In this document: positions 48,963 through 57,627 of the stretch, one piece after another | How positions within the stretch are numbered: position 1 is the stretch's first letter | Layout of the letters: every line of letters begins with the position of its first letter | Source: a virus | Direction: 5' to 3' (one strand) | Length of the DNA: 64,000 nucleotides | IMG/VR virus record: IMGVR_UViG_3300044701_003269 | Location: 1-64,000 of that record | The notes under the pieces: generated by a model | What the model was told of the DNA's origin: nothing | Database searches by the model: none | What the model saw: the letters and a program-made list of their open reading frames with translations, nothing else | Program-made: the position numbers and the translations under genes

Positions 48963-49832
48963 ATGGCATCTGTCAGTTCCTCAAATAAAACACCAAGTCG
49001 TAATCCAACGACGGAACTGAAATCAAAGTTATTAATGCGTCCAGCATTAACTTCTCATTATGCAGTTTACATAGATCCTACAGTAATTCAAAGTAAGACT
49101 AGTGGACCGAATGGAGGTACTAAGGCAGCATCATTTTTCACATCCCGTCAAGCAAATATTGATGGAGAAACTTTGACATTAGCTTGCTCTGAAGCATCTC
49201 TTCCAGGATCCTCTTTTGCAACTCATGAAGCTAATAATGACTTTACCGGTGTGACCGAAAGACATGTGTATAGAAGACAATATGATGATAGAATTGATTT
49301 TACTTTCTATGTCGATCACGATTTAACAATTATAAAATTCTTCGAAACTTGGATGTCTTGGATTGTTGGGGAAGATCAATTTCAAAACCAATCTAACCCT
49401 AATTTTTCTTATAGAGTTAAATTTCCTGACGAATATAGAACTGACGTTTACATTCAAAAATTTGAAAAAGATTTTACAAATGCTACTGAATATGCCTTTA
49501 TTGGTGCGTATCCAACGTCAATTACATCTATGCCAGTTTCATATGATTCTTCTCAACTTTTAAAATGTACTGTTTCTATGAGTTATATTAGATACTTTAT
49601 GAATAATTCTGTAGCTCTTTCTCAGTTTGGTGTTGATAATACTGGTCAATTTGGACAAACTGGATCGGATTTAAATAAAAATCCTTTTAATTCTCCAATT
49701 CCCGGATTTACTTTAGGTCAAGGAATTCTGGATGATATTTCATTTGAAAATGCATTTAGACAAACGCCAACACAACCAACACAAGGACCAATAAGAATAC
49801 CGGTTATTCCTCGTCCCGAACCTTTATTTTAA
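48963..49832 (+). CDS. 54: Baseplate tail-tube initiator gp54
   Basis: The 289-aa product has RPALTSHYAVYIDP near the start and IDFTFYVDHDL and TMSYIRY-like segments, as in gp54, which starts tail-tube polymerisation. Divergent from gp4. Confidence 0.82.
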   Translation: MASVSSSNKTPSRNPTTELKSKLLMRPALTSHYAVYIDPTVIQSKTSGPNGGTKAASFFTSRQANIDGETLTLACSEASLPGSSFATHEANNDFTGVTERHVYRRQYDDRIDFTFYVDHDLTIIKFFETWMSWIVGEDQFQNQSNPNFSYRVKFPDEYRTDVYIQKFEKDFTNATEYAFIGAYPTSITSMPVSYDSSQLLKCTVSMSYIRYFMNNSVALSQFGVDNTGQFGQTGSDLNKNPFNSPIPGFTLGQGILDDISFENAFRQTPTQPTQGPIRIPVIPRPEPLF

Positions 49833-49869
49833 TTGATAAATAATCACACTGAAACTTCTATAGGACATT

Positions 49870-50589
49870 ATGCCTTTACCAAAGATTTCTACACCAACAT
49901 ATGAGTTGGAATTGCCTTCTACCGGACAAAAAGTAACTTACAGACCATTTCTAGTAAGAGAAGAGAAACTATTAGTTCTTGCACTAGAATCAGAAGATAC
50001 AAAACAGATTACCTCAGCGATTAAGAGTGTAATTAAGAACTGTATTAATACAAAAGGTATCAAGGTCGAATCACTTCCGACATTTGATATCGAATATCTT
50101 TTCTTAAACATTCGCGGCAAGTCTGTTGGGGAAGAGATTGAAGTTAATGTCATCTGCCCTGATGATGAGGAAACTTATGTTCCAGTAACTCTCAATATTG
50201 ATGATATTAAAGTTCAAAAAGATGAGAACCACAGCAATAAAATTCAAGTAGATGATAGTATTGTGATGGAAATGAAGTATCCTTCACTTGAGGAGTTTAT
50301 TAGAAATAACTTTGACTTTAGTGAAGATACTACAATGGAGCAGTCTTTTGAATTGATTGCTTCTTGTGTTGATAAAATTTACACAGAAGAAGAAGTATGG
50401 TCTGCTTCTGATGTTACCAAAAAGGAACTAATGGAGTTCCTAGATCAAATGAACTCAATTCAATTTAAGCAGATTGAGAAGTTCTTTGAGACAATGCCTA
50501 AGCTTTCTCATACAGTTGAAGTTACAAATCCAAATACAAAAGTGAAGAGCGAAGTTGTTCTTGAGGGTCTTTCAAGTTTTTTCGCATAG
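49870..50589 (+). CDS. 26: Baseplate hub protein gp26, possible -1 frameshift at its end
   Basis: The 239-aa product follows gp26: LELPSTGQKVTYRPFLVREEKLLVLALES near the start and a helical C-terminus. GATAAATA (49835-49842) precedes it. The end reads AGT TTT TTC GCA TAG: the heptamer T_TTT_TTC is in frame, and the -1 frame runs into the next gene. Confidence 0.85.
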   Translation: MPLPKISTPTYELELPSTGQKVTYRPFLVREEKLLVLALESEDTKQITSAIKSVIKNCINTKGIKVESLPTFDIEYLFLNIRGKSVGEEIEVNVICPDDEETYVPVTLNIDDIKVQKDENHSNKIQVDDSIVMEMKYPSLEEFIRNNFDFSEDTTMEQSFELIASCVDKIYTEEEVWSASDVTKKELMEFLDQMNSIQFKQIEKFFETMPKLSHTVEVTNPNTKVKSEVVLEGLSSFFA

Positions 50590-50607
50590 CAATGGTCCAT
50601 ATGGACC
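50577..50607 (+). promoter_or_regulatory. Candidate -1 frameshift site between gp26 and the next gene
   Basis: Slippery T_TTT_TTC (50577-50583) is followed after 10 bases by a hairpin GGTCC-ATAT-GGACC (50594-50607). The -1 frame has no stop and joins the 50592 reading frame. Reinitiation at ATG 50592 is the alternative. Confidence 0.5.
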
Positions 50608-50768
50608 TTGAAAATTATTATAAACTCAACTTTGCTTTGATGCAGTATCATAAATATTCATTATGGGAAATTGAAGGATTGATACCCTGGGAAAGGGATG
50701 TTTATGTTGCAATGTTAAAGAATTATTTGGAAGAAGAAAAAGCAAAGCAGCAGCAAAATGGGACCTGA
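50592..50768 (+). CDS. Small baseplate-hub-assembly-like protein, 58 aa
   Basis: The product (LENYYKLNFALMQYHKYSLWEIE) resembles a short gp51-like protein placed after gp26 in cyanophages, from memory. It may be made alone or as a -1 frameshift extension of gp26, as with tail chaperone G/GT pairs in other phages. Confidence 0.55.
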   Translation: MVHMDLENYYKLNFALMQYHKYSLWEIEGLIPWERDVYVAMLKNYLEEEKAKQQQNGT

Positions 50769-52968
50769 CGAACTCGATGACCTACTAAACAATAACGGAG
50801 CGGAATCTGGAAAAGGATCCGCTCTTGCTTTGTATGAAGGAACGAGAGAGGAGGACCTGGTTGATGAAGAGATTGATGAAAGGGTATTAGGACTTTTAGG
50901 ATTAGAAGATGTTTTTGATATTGACTACGGCACATACATAACTCTTCTCAAAGAAAGACTTGCAGCTTCTAGGAATTTTGAAAAGAAATTATCCTCTGAA
51001 GAAGATGAACTTCTTGTATCAGAGTTTAGAAGAGTAAAAGGTAAGGTTGGTAGATTTAAGTTAAAAAAAAGAAAAGTAACATCAGAAGATATTGGCGTAA
51101 CTGGCCCAATCAAAGTATCATCTAGTAAGTTTTTGCTTGCTGGTAAAGCAGTAATACCAGAAAGAGAAGCAACAGAATCTTCTAGTGATATTGCAGATAT
51201 TCAAAAATCACTTGATGCTATCCTTAAAACTCTCACTCTGCAGAATAAGGATAAGAAGAAAGCAAGTGAAGATGAGAGAAAGAAAAGTGAAGATAGAAGA
51301 AGAAGAGCAAGAGAAGGTGATTTAGAAAAACCACTGTCCCAATTAAAATCACTCGCTCAGAAAATCATTGCTCCAGCACAAGGAATACTTGACCGTATCT
51401 TTAGGTTTATTAAATTTACATTACTTGGTTATGCATTTAATCAATTAGTAAAGTGGTTTAGTGACCCCAAGAATGCAGAAAAGGTAAAAGTTCTTGGTAG
51501 ATTTCTAAAGGACTGGTGGCCTGCACTACTCTCTGCCTATGTATTATTTGCAACTCCTTTTGGTAAGTTTATAAGAGTAACTCTTAAACTGTTGAGAGGA
51601 TTTATTCCTCGAATAGCTAGGTTTATTGCAGCAAATCCTAAGGTATTTGCCACAGTTGCTCTAGTTGGAGGATCTGTTGTAGCTGGAACTTATCTAGAAT
51701 CTAGGTCAAGAGGAGTTGATGAAAACTTATTGCAGAGAAGAATTCAAGAATCAAAAGATCAGGGCAAACCATTATCAAAGGAAGATATTGAAAAAACTAG
51801 ATTAGAAAATTTACAAAAAAGAGTTGAAGATATTAGAGGGACTAACATACCAGGATCTGCTCTTGCTGGTGGAGGAATTGTTCCTAGACTTAGAGCTTTT
51901 ACTGGTGGAGCTCAAGTTAAAAAAGAAGTAGATGTAAAAGATATTCAACCCCAAAGTAATCTAATAACTGAGGATACTGGATTAAAAGTTAAAGGTGCTG
52001 GTCCGGATACTCAACTGGTTGCGGCAATGCCTGGAGAGGTTCTGATATCAAAAGAAGCAGTTGATACTTATGGTGCAAAATTCTTCTTAGATTTGAATAA
52101 GAAGGGTGGAGGAACTAATATTCCTAGAATGGTGAATAATATTCAACTTGCTGCTGGTGGTGGATTAATTAAGAAACCAATTAAGGCATATCAAGGCGGA
52201 GGAATGATTGGTGGTGGGAATTTGTTAAAAGGAATATATCCTGGGTATTCGCGTAGTGTTGGAGGAACCATGGCTTCCTCTGGTGGAATGGGTGGAAGTT
52301 CTAACCCTGCATCAATGTCACCGATGAAGATAAGTTCTCTCGGGGGAATGAGTGGTTCTAGTGGTGGAATGATGCGTGGTAGTGGGGGAATGAGTGGTTC
52401 TATTGGTGGAATGATGCGTGGTTCCATTGGTGGAGCAATGAGTGGTGCCGGTGCTTCTAGTGGTGGCGGAATGTCTATCAACAATTATAGACAATCTCAA
52501 AACACTTCTAATAATTTCTTTATGGGTTCTAGTGGTGCAGGAAACTCTAGTAGTTTAACTAACATAATGAATACAATTAAGAACACAAGTAATTACAAGT
52601 TACCATCTATATCCAGTAACACACAAGAATTTGGCAGTGATAGAAATAAATTATACTCACCTCAGACTGTAGCAACACTTTCTTCAAAAAATGTTTTAAA
52701 TCAAAGTGTGATAGGAAGTAAGACCCTTCCTAACATTCAACCAATCAATATATCTCCACCCCCAACCCTCCCTGTTGCTCCTGGGCCACCAGTAATTTAT
52801 ACAAAGACAACTTATACCATTCTTCCTCCAATTAAAGCCCCAAGTAAAGCACCACCTTCTGTTCCTAGAGGTTCCAAATTACCAGAATTTTCTGCATCAA
52901 GTAGCGGTGATTCTAGATCTAAGATCGCAACAGCATTGGGTATTACCGACTTAGTGGGGGTAGTATAG
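50758..52968 (+). CDS. Large tail protein, tape-measure-like, 736 aa
   Basis: The N-terminal half is acidic and coiled-coil rich with a strongly charged segment near residue 165-195. Hydrophobic segments follow (about 215-250 and 300-315), including FIKFTLLGYAFNQ, shared with the next protein. The C-terminal part is Gly/Ser/Met-rich and repetitive. It overlaps the upstream gene by 11 bases. A tape-measure or hub role is inferred. Confidence 0.6.
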   Translation: MGPDELDDLLNNNGAESGKGSALALYEGTREEDLVDEEIDERVLGLLGLEDVFDIDYGTYITLLKERLAASRNFEKKLSSEEDELLVSEFRRVKGKVGRFKLKKRKVTSEDIGVTGPIKVSSSKFLLAGKAVIPEREATESSSDIADIQKSLDAILKTLTLQNKDKKKASEDERKKSEDRRRRAREGDLEKPLSQLKSLAQKIIAPAQGILDRIFRFIKFTLLGYAFNQLVKWFSDPKNAEKVKVLGRFLKDWWPALLSAYVLFATPFGKFIRVTLKLLRGFIPRIARFIAANPKVFATVALVGGSVVAGTYLESRSRGVDENLLQRRIQESKDQGKPLSKEDIEKTRLENLQKRVEDIRGTNIPGSALAGGGIVPRLRAFTGGAQVKKEVDVKDIQPQSNLITEDTGLKVKGAGPDTQLVAAMPGEVLISKEAVDTYGAKFFLDLNKKGGGTNIPRMVNNIQLAAGGGLIKKPIKAYQGGGMIGGGNLLKGIYPGYSRSVGGTMASSGGMGGSSNPASMSPMKISSLGGMSGSSGGMMRGSGGMSGSIGGMMRGSIGGAMSGAGASSGGGMSINNYRQSQNTSNNFFMGSSGAGNSSSLTNIMNTIKNTSNYKLPSISSNTQEFGSDRNKLYSPQTVATLSSKNVLNQSVIGSKTLPNIQPINISPPPTLPVAPGPPVIYTKTTYTILPPIKAPSKAPPSVPRGSKLPEFSASSSGDSRSKIATALGITDLVGVV

Positions 52969-52969
52969 A

Positions 52970-55900
52970 ATGGCAACTATAGACGCTAAAAAACTACTAC
53001 CACCAAGTAAGAAAACTGCAGCGATAGAGAAACAAAAGTTTCTTGTGCCTCTGCAAAATATTTCTGTAAATAAAAAACCTGCTGGTGATTTAAGACCAGT
53101 AGATAAAGAAACAAAATCATCTGAAGATCTTTCAATTGTAAAGAAAAAGATTAACCAGTTAAGTCTTTTACTTAATGAAAGTTATTTAATTGAAAAGAAA
53201 GATAGGGAAGCAAGAAGAAAGGCAGAAGAAAGAAGAAAGTTCGAACAAAGAGAAAAAAATATTGAGAAGAAGGTAAAGAAAAATCAAGTATCTTCTAATC
53301 TAATACCATCGATTCCGGGTCAAAGTATTTTTGACAAGATTAATCGTTTTATTGGATTTACTCTACTTGGATACTTGTTTAATAACTATGGAAAAATTCT
53401 TCCAAAACTTTTGGAATTTGGAAGTGTTTTGAAACCAGTTGGAGAATTTGTTGAAAGTTTTGCTAAAAATCTTCTTAAGGGTGCAATTGATTTTGTTGAG
53501 TTTGGTTATAAAGCATACGACCAGACAAGAGATTTTGTTAAACAAGTCGGTGGTGAAGGAGCACAGAAAACATTTGATGAGTTTTCTAAGAACTTAAATC
53601 TTTTATTGAATGGTGCTATAGCAGCTTCAATGTTGGTTGCAAGCACATCTCCCGGAAGACCTGGTAGACCTGGAAAACCTGGAAGAATGCCTGGTGGGAA
53701 ATCACCATCTTTACCAAGGAATGCAAAACTTTCTTCATATTTGGGAAGAGACGCTCAAACCAAATTAATCGAGAGAAGATATGGCAATGATGCAGCAAGA
53801 ATGTATGAGGCAAGAAAGTCTCAAGGTGCATCGGCAAGTCGTGCTCGTGCTGACGTTCTTAAAAGGTTTGATAAATTTGAAGGACCACAAAGAGGTCTCG
53901 CTGGGGGAACCGGAAAAGGTTCAATTCTATCTCGCGGATTTGGTAAGTCTGCAAATAGAGCTGCTCTTAAGGTTCTTGGTAAGACGGGAACAAGAATTGC
54001 AAAGGGTGTATTTGGTAGAGTTCCTATCATTGGTGGTTTGTTAGACTTTGCATTCTCTCTTGCTATGGGAGAGAACCCAGGAAGAGCAGCAGCAAAAGCA
54101 GTCGGTGCTACTGTTGGTTCTGCTTTAGGGACATTAATTCCTATTCCTGGAGTTGGAACTATTGCTGGTGGTATTCTTGGTGATATAGTTGGTGGAGCAA
54201 TGTATGATGCTTTAGTTGGAAGTAAGAAACCACAAGGTCGTGCAGAAGGTGGCCAAATATCTGGAGGAGGTCAAAAGTCAGTTGCTACTTCGAGAAGAAT
54301 AAAAACAACTACAAGAAAAGCACCTCCAAGAATTCAACCACAAAAGACCCAACCAGGAAAAGATGTTGGTGGAAAACTGAAGATTGAAGAACTCTATGGT
54401 AAGGATGAACCAGGACAAAGAAGTGCATTAAGAGCACTTCGTAAGAGTTCTGAGGATGCTAAAAAGATAAAATCTATTAATGGTCTTGTTGGTTCAATGT
54501 TTGGTGCTGGTATTGATCTGGCATTAGGACAAAGACCAGATAAAAATTTACCAAAAAATCTTGGAAACATTTTTGGTTCTGTAATTTCTTCTGCAATTGA
54601 TATGGAACTCAACAAATCTTTTGGTGATATTTCTAAGACTATTGCAATGGCAGGCGGTGGTGCTGTCCCTTCAAGAGAAATCGGAAGACAATTGAGTATT
54701 GGTGAAAGGATTGGTAGTTTTATTTCAAGAGCACTTGCGATTTCTATTGAGAGCTCTGCTACAAGAATACTTCAGAATTTACGTAATGAGATGAATATGG
54801 AAGGTGATGGAACTGGAGATGGTGATGGTGGTGGGGGTGGTGATGGAGGCGGTGGAGGCGAAATCCCAGGCGATGCTCCCCCAGAAGTTAAGGCAATGCT
54901 TGAAGCAATTTCTGCTGGGGAAGGAAGTTGGGATTCTGTAAATCCATCAACAACAGTACCTGGATTAAGCAATATGACAATTGCCGATGCTCGTAAAGCT
55001 GCAATAGCAAAGGGCATAAATCAACTTGGCGGATCTGGCGCTATGGGTAAGTGGCAGCAAATGCCAGATTTCATTCTCGGAAGAGCAAGAGATTCGGGGT
55101 TAGACCCAAATAAAGATAAATTTACTCCGGAAAATCAAACTAAAATTGCTAGAATGTTGATGGCCTCTGTTTATCCTGGAGGTGAGGCGCAACTAGTTAA
55201 AGACGCTCAGAAAGATCCAATGTCTGCCGCTGCAAAGTTAAGAGGGACTTGGCCTTCTTTGCCCGGAGGAAGGCAAGCAAATACTACAGAGAAGCAATTT
55301 AGAGAAAATTTTGCAAAAGCACTACAAACATATAAATCGCCAACTGCGAAACCAACAAAAGGAGCATGGGCAGCAGTTCTTCCAAGGGGTAATCCAGTTC
55401 TTAATGAGGGATTTGGTTATTCTGCCTGGAGGGGTAGAGTACATGAGGGTATTGATCTTGGCGTAGATGCTAACTCGCCAGTAACCGCATTGGCAGATGG
55501 AAAAGTTGTTGATATTTATAGAAATTTTGGCACGCATGGCGATGCAGTTTTAGTTCAGCAATCTGATGGAAATGTAATGGTATATGGTCATGTTAATGCT
55601 AAAGTTAGGATAGGAGATCCGATTAAAAAAGGACAAACTATTGCTACTGTGAAATACTGGTTACAAAGAGGTAGAGATAATACACATTTGCACTTGGAAA
55701 GACGTATTGGAAGTTCAACTGGAAGAGCTGTAGATCCAACTGGGTATTTGAATTCGCTAGTACCAAAACCAGCATCAGGTATCGCAGCAGCACCAGGAAC
55801 TAAAGTATCATTTAATGGAACTACCTTTTTTAAAGGAACTAATGGTAAGTATTATAAAATGGGACGTGGAAATGTTCCAGTTGAAGTTGATAAAGGAACT

Positions 55901-56104
55901 TATGATAGTGCAAAGTCTGGTGGAACATTGATTTCTTCTTTACAGCAAAGACCACCGGCATCACTAGCACCATCACCACCAGCAGTTGCATCATTGAATA
56001 GGTCTGGAGTTTTGGAAACAGACACAAGCAATATGATTGCAGTAGTAAAAGAAAACTATTATCTCCAGGAAATTATAACTCCAAGTCCAACACAAGTAGC
56101 GTAA
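52970..56104 (+). CDS. Large tail hub protein with lysozyme-like and M23 peptidase-like domains
   Basis: The 1044-aa protein has a charged coiled-coil start, a hydrophobic FIGFTLLGYLFN segment like the previous protein, Gly-rich and basic middle parts, and two wall-degrading domains. Residues about 640-770 look like a lysozyme-type domain (ISAGEGSWDSV, GSGAMGKWQQMP). Residues about 800-920 look like an M23 metallopeptidase: HEGIDLG near 823, YGHV, and HLHLE near 905 as zinc and catalytic ligands. It should open the cell wall during infection. Confidence 0.8.
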   Translation: MATIDAKKLLPPSKKTAAIEKQKFLVPLQNISVNKKPAGDLRPVDKETKSSEDLSIVKKKINQLSLLLNESYLIEKKDREARRKAEERRKFEQREKNIEKKVKKNQVSSNLIPSIPGQSIFDKINRFIGFTLLGYLFNNYGKILPKLLEFGSVLKPVGEFVESFAKNLLKGAIDFVEFGYKAYDQTRDFVKQVGGEGAQKTFDEFSKNLNLLLNGAIAASMLVASTSPGRPGRPGKPGRMPGGKSPSLPRNAKLSSYLGRDAQTKLIERRYGNDAARMYEARKSQGASASRARADVLKRFDKFEGPQRGLAGGTGKGSILSRGFGKSANRAALKVLGKTGTRIAKGVFGRVPIIGGLLDFAFSLAMGENPGRAAAKAVGATVGSALGTLIPIPGVGTIAGGILGDIVGGAMYDALVGSKKPQGRAEGGQISGGGQKSVATSRRIKTTTRKAPPRIQPQKTQPGKDVGGKLKIEELYGKDEPGQRSALRALRKSSEDAKKIKSINGLVGSMFGAGIDLALGQRPDKNLPKNLGNIFGSVISSAIDMELNKSFGDISKTIAMAGGGAVPSREIGRQLSIGERIGSFISRALAISIESSATRILQNLRNEMNMEGDGTGDGDGGGGGDGGGGGEIPGDAPPEVKAMLEAISAGEGSWDSVNPSTTVPGLSNMTIADARKAAIAKGINQLGGSGAMGKWQQMPDFILGRARDSGLDPNKDKFTPENQTKIARMLMASVYPGGEAQLVKDAQKDPMSAAAKLRGTWPSLPGGRQANTTEKQFRENFAKALQTYKSPTAKPTKGAWAAVLPRGNPVLNEGFGYSAWRGRVHEGIDLGVDANSPVTALADGKVVDIYRNFGTHGDAVLVQQSDGNVMVYGHVNAKVRIGDPIKKGQTIATVKYWLQRGRDNTHLHLERRIGSSTGRAVDPTGYLNSLVPKPASGIAAAPGTKVSFNGTTFFKGTNGKYYKMGRGNVPVEVDKGTYDSAKSGGTLISSLQQRPPASLAPSPPAVASLNRSGVLETDTSNMIAVVKENYYLQEIITPSPTQVA

Positions 56105-56128
56105 ATAGTAATACGGTAAGTAAAAATT

Positions 56129-57403
56129 ATGACGGGAAGTAAGCAAGCAGCAACTACTGATATATTCGAAATAAGTTCCAACTCTGGTGGGGATTCTTTT
56201 GATGTAAGAGCTGGTGCTCCTAGAATTGAATATCGTGAGAGTATGATTGATAATACTATTCGTCTCACTGCAGCAATCGTTGATACGGGACAATCCTCAA
56301 GTTCTGTATCAGAAGCTTTAAAACTTCAAGGTGGCGAAAAAGTTTTGTTTAAATATACCGATGCTGCAGGAAATGTTTTAGATTTTTCTGATGAAAATGC
56401 TTTAAGACTATCAAATAAAAGTCTTGAGATACGGTCATTTAAATCATCAAGTTTTATCGCTCAGGTTGTATCTAAGGAATTTCTTGATAATAAACTTTTA
56501 AAGAACAGAGTTACAAAGAGATATAGTGGAAAGATATCACAGACAGTTGAAAGTATTTTACGAGATGATTTAAAGACTGATAAGGATTTAGATATTAGTG
56601 AAACTCTTAATACTTTTTCTGATTTTGGATTAAGAAAAGAACCTTTTGATGTTATTCTTCAACTCCAACAAATATCAATTCCTACTGTAGGAGGAAAAAC
56701 TGCAGGGTTTTTCTTCTGGCAAACTTCAAAGGGATTTCATTTTAAGTCTGCTGATGAAATTTTTAATGGCACTCCAATTAAAACATATGTTTATAATTTT
56801 AAAAGTGAAAGAGAGGAAGTTCCTGTAGGTTATGATGATAAAATTTTAGATGCAAATTATGTACGAGTTGCAGATGTAGAGAAGCAACTCGACAATAATG
56901 CATTTGGAACAGTTACAGAAACTTTTAACCCTAGTAATTTAGAATTTGCTAAAGAAACTCCATTACTTGCAGAGGGTGCTGGTAAGATTCTAGCAGGCAA
57001 TGATTTGCCAAACTATAGCGATTACACAGGAGAAGCAACAGATTTTTTTGCTACACCAATATCAGTTGGTAATGCATTTGGAACTGGAGATTCTCTGGAG
57101 CAACAACTTGAAAAATCGAAAATAGAAAATGTTAATATCAAAGAAACTTTAGGGCAAGCAATACAAAATTATAGACAAAGATTAAACTTTATGATTGAAG
57201 TTAAAATACCAGGAGATTTTAGTTTAAAGGCAGGTGATATTATACGGTGCGATTTACCAGAATTGAGTTCGAAGACCACTCCGGAATTAAGTCCTTTAGA
57301 TAGTGGCATATATATGATATTAGAGTTATGTCATTACATTTCTCCTACACAAACTTACACTGGATTGGTTTTGGTTAGAGACTCTTTTGGTGTAAAGGCT
57401 TAA
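56129..57403 (+). CDS. Baseplate hub-type protein (gp27-like candidate), 424 aa
   Basis: A GTAAATAG box precedes it. The product is a mixed beta-rich protein with no enzyme motif, in the position where a hub protein is expected before the spike. Assignment to gp27 is inference from order and size. Confidence 0.5.
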   Translation: MTGSKQAATTDIFEISSNSGGDSFDVRAGAPRIEYRESMIDNTIRLTAAIVDTGQSSSSVSEALKLQGGEKVLFKYTDAAGNVLDFSDENALRLSNKSLEIRSFKSSSFIAQVVSKEFLDNKLLKNRVTKRYSGKISQTVESILRDDLKTDKDLDISETLNTFSDFGLRKEPFDVILQLQQISIPTVGGKTAGFFFWQTSKGFHFKSADEIFNGTPIKTYVYNFKSEREEVPVGYDDKILDANYVRVADVEKQLDNNAFGTVTETFNPSNLEFAKETPLLAEGAGKILAGNDLPNYSDYTGEATDFFATPISVGNAFGTGDSLEQQLEKSKIENVNIKETLGQAIQNYRQRLNFMIEVKIPGDFSLKAGDIIRCDLPELSSKTTPELSPLDSGIYMILELCHYISPTQTYTGLVLVRDSFGVKA

Positions 57404-57414
57404 GGTAAACAACA

Positions 57415-57627
57415 ATGGAAAAATCACTTCAACAACACATTAATGATGACCGCGATGAACTTGATAATCCAAATACAAGTGGCCAACGTCGTCGTCACTT
57501 AGAAGATGAACTTGATGCTCTGGAGCAATATCAAGTTAATCATCCCGATGAAGATAAAGATCCAAACCCATTAGAATTGTATTGTGATACCCATCCAGAT
57601 GCACTTGAATGTAGAGTTTACGAATGA
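57415..57627 (+). CDS. cp12: CP12-like Calvin-cycle inhibitor
   Basis: The 70-aa protein has the CP12 C-terminal pattern LELYCDTHPDALECRVYE with two cysteines and an N-terminal helical RRHLEDELDALE. CP12 binds GAPDH and PRK and shuts down the Calvin cycle. Its place between tail genes suggests late or tail-operon expression. It overlaps the next gene as ATGA. Confidence 0.9.
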   Translation: MEKSLQQHINDDRDELDNPNTSGQRRRHLEDELDALEQYQVNHPDEDKDPNPLELYCDTHPDALECRVYE

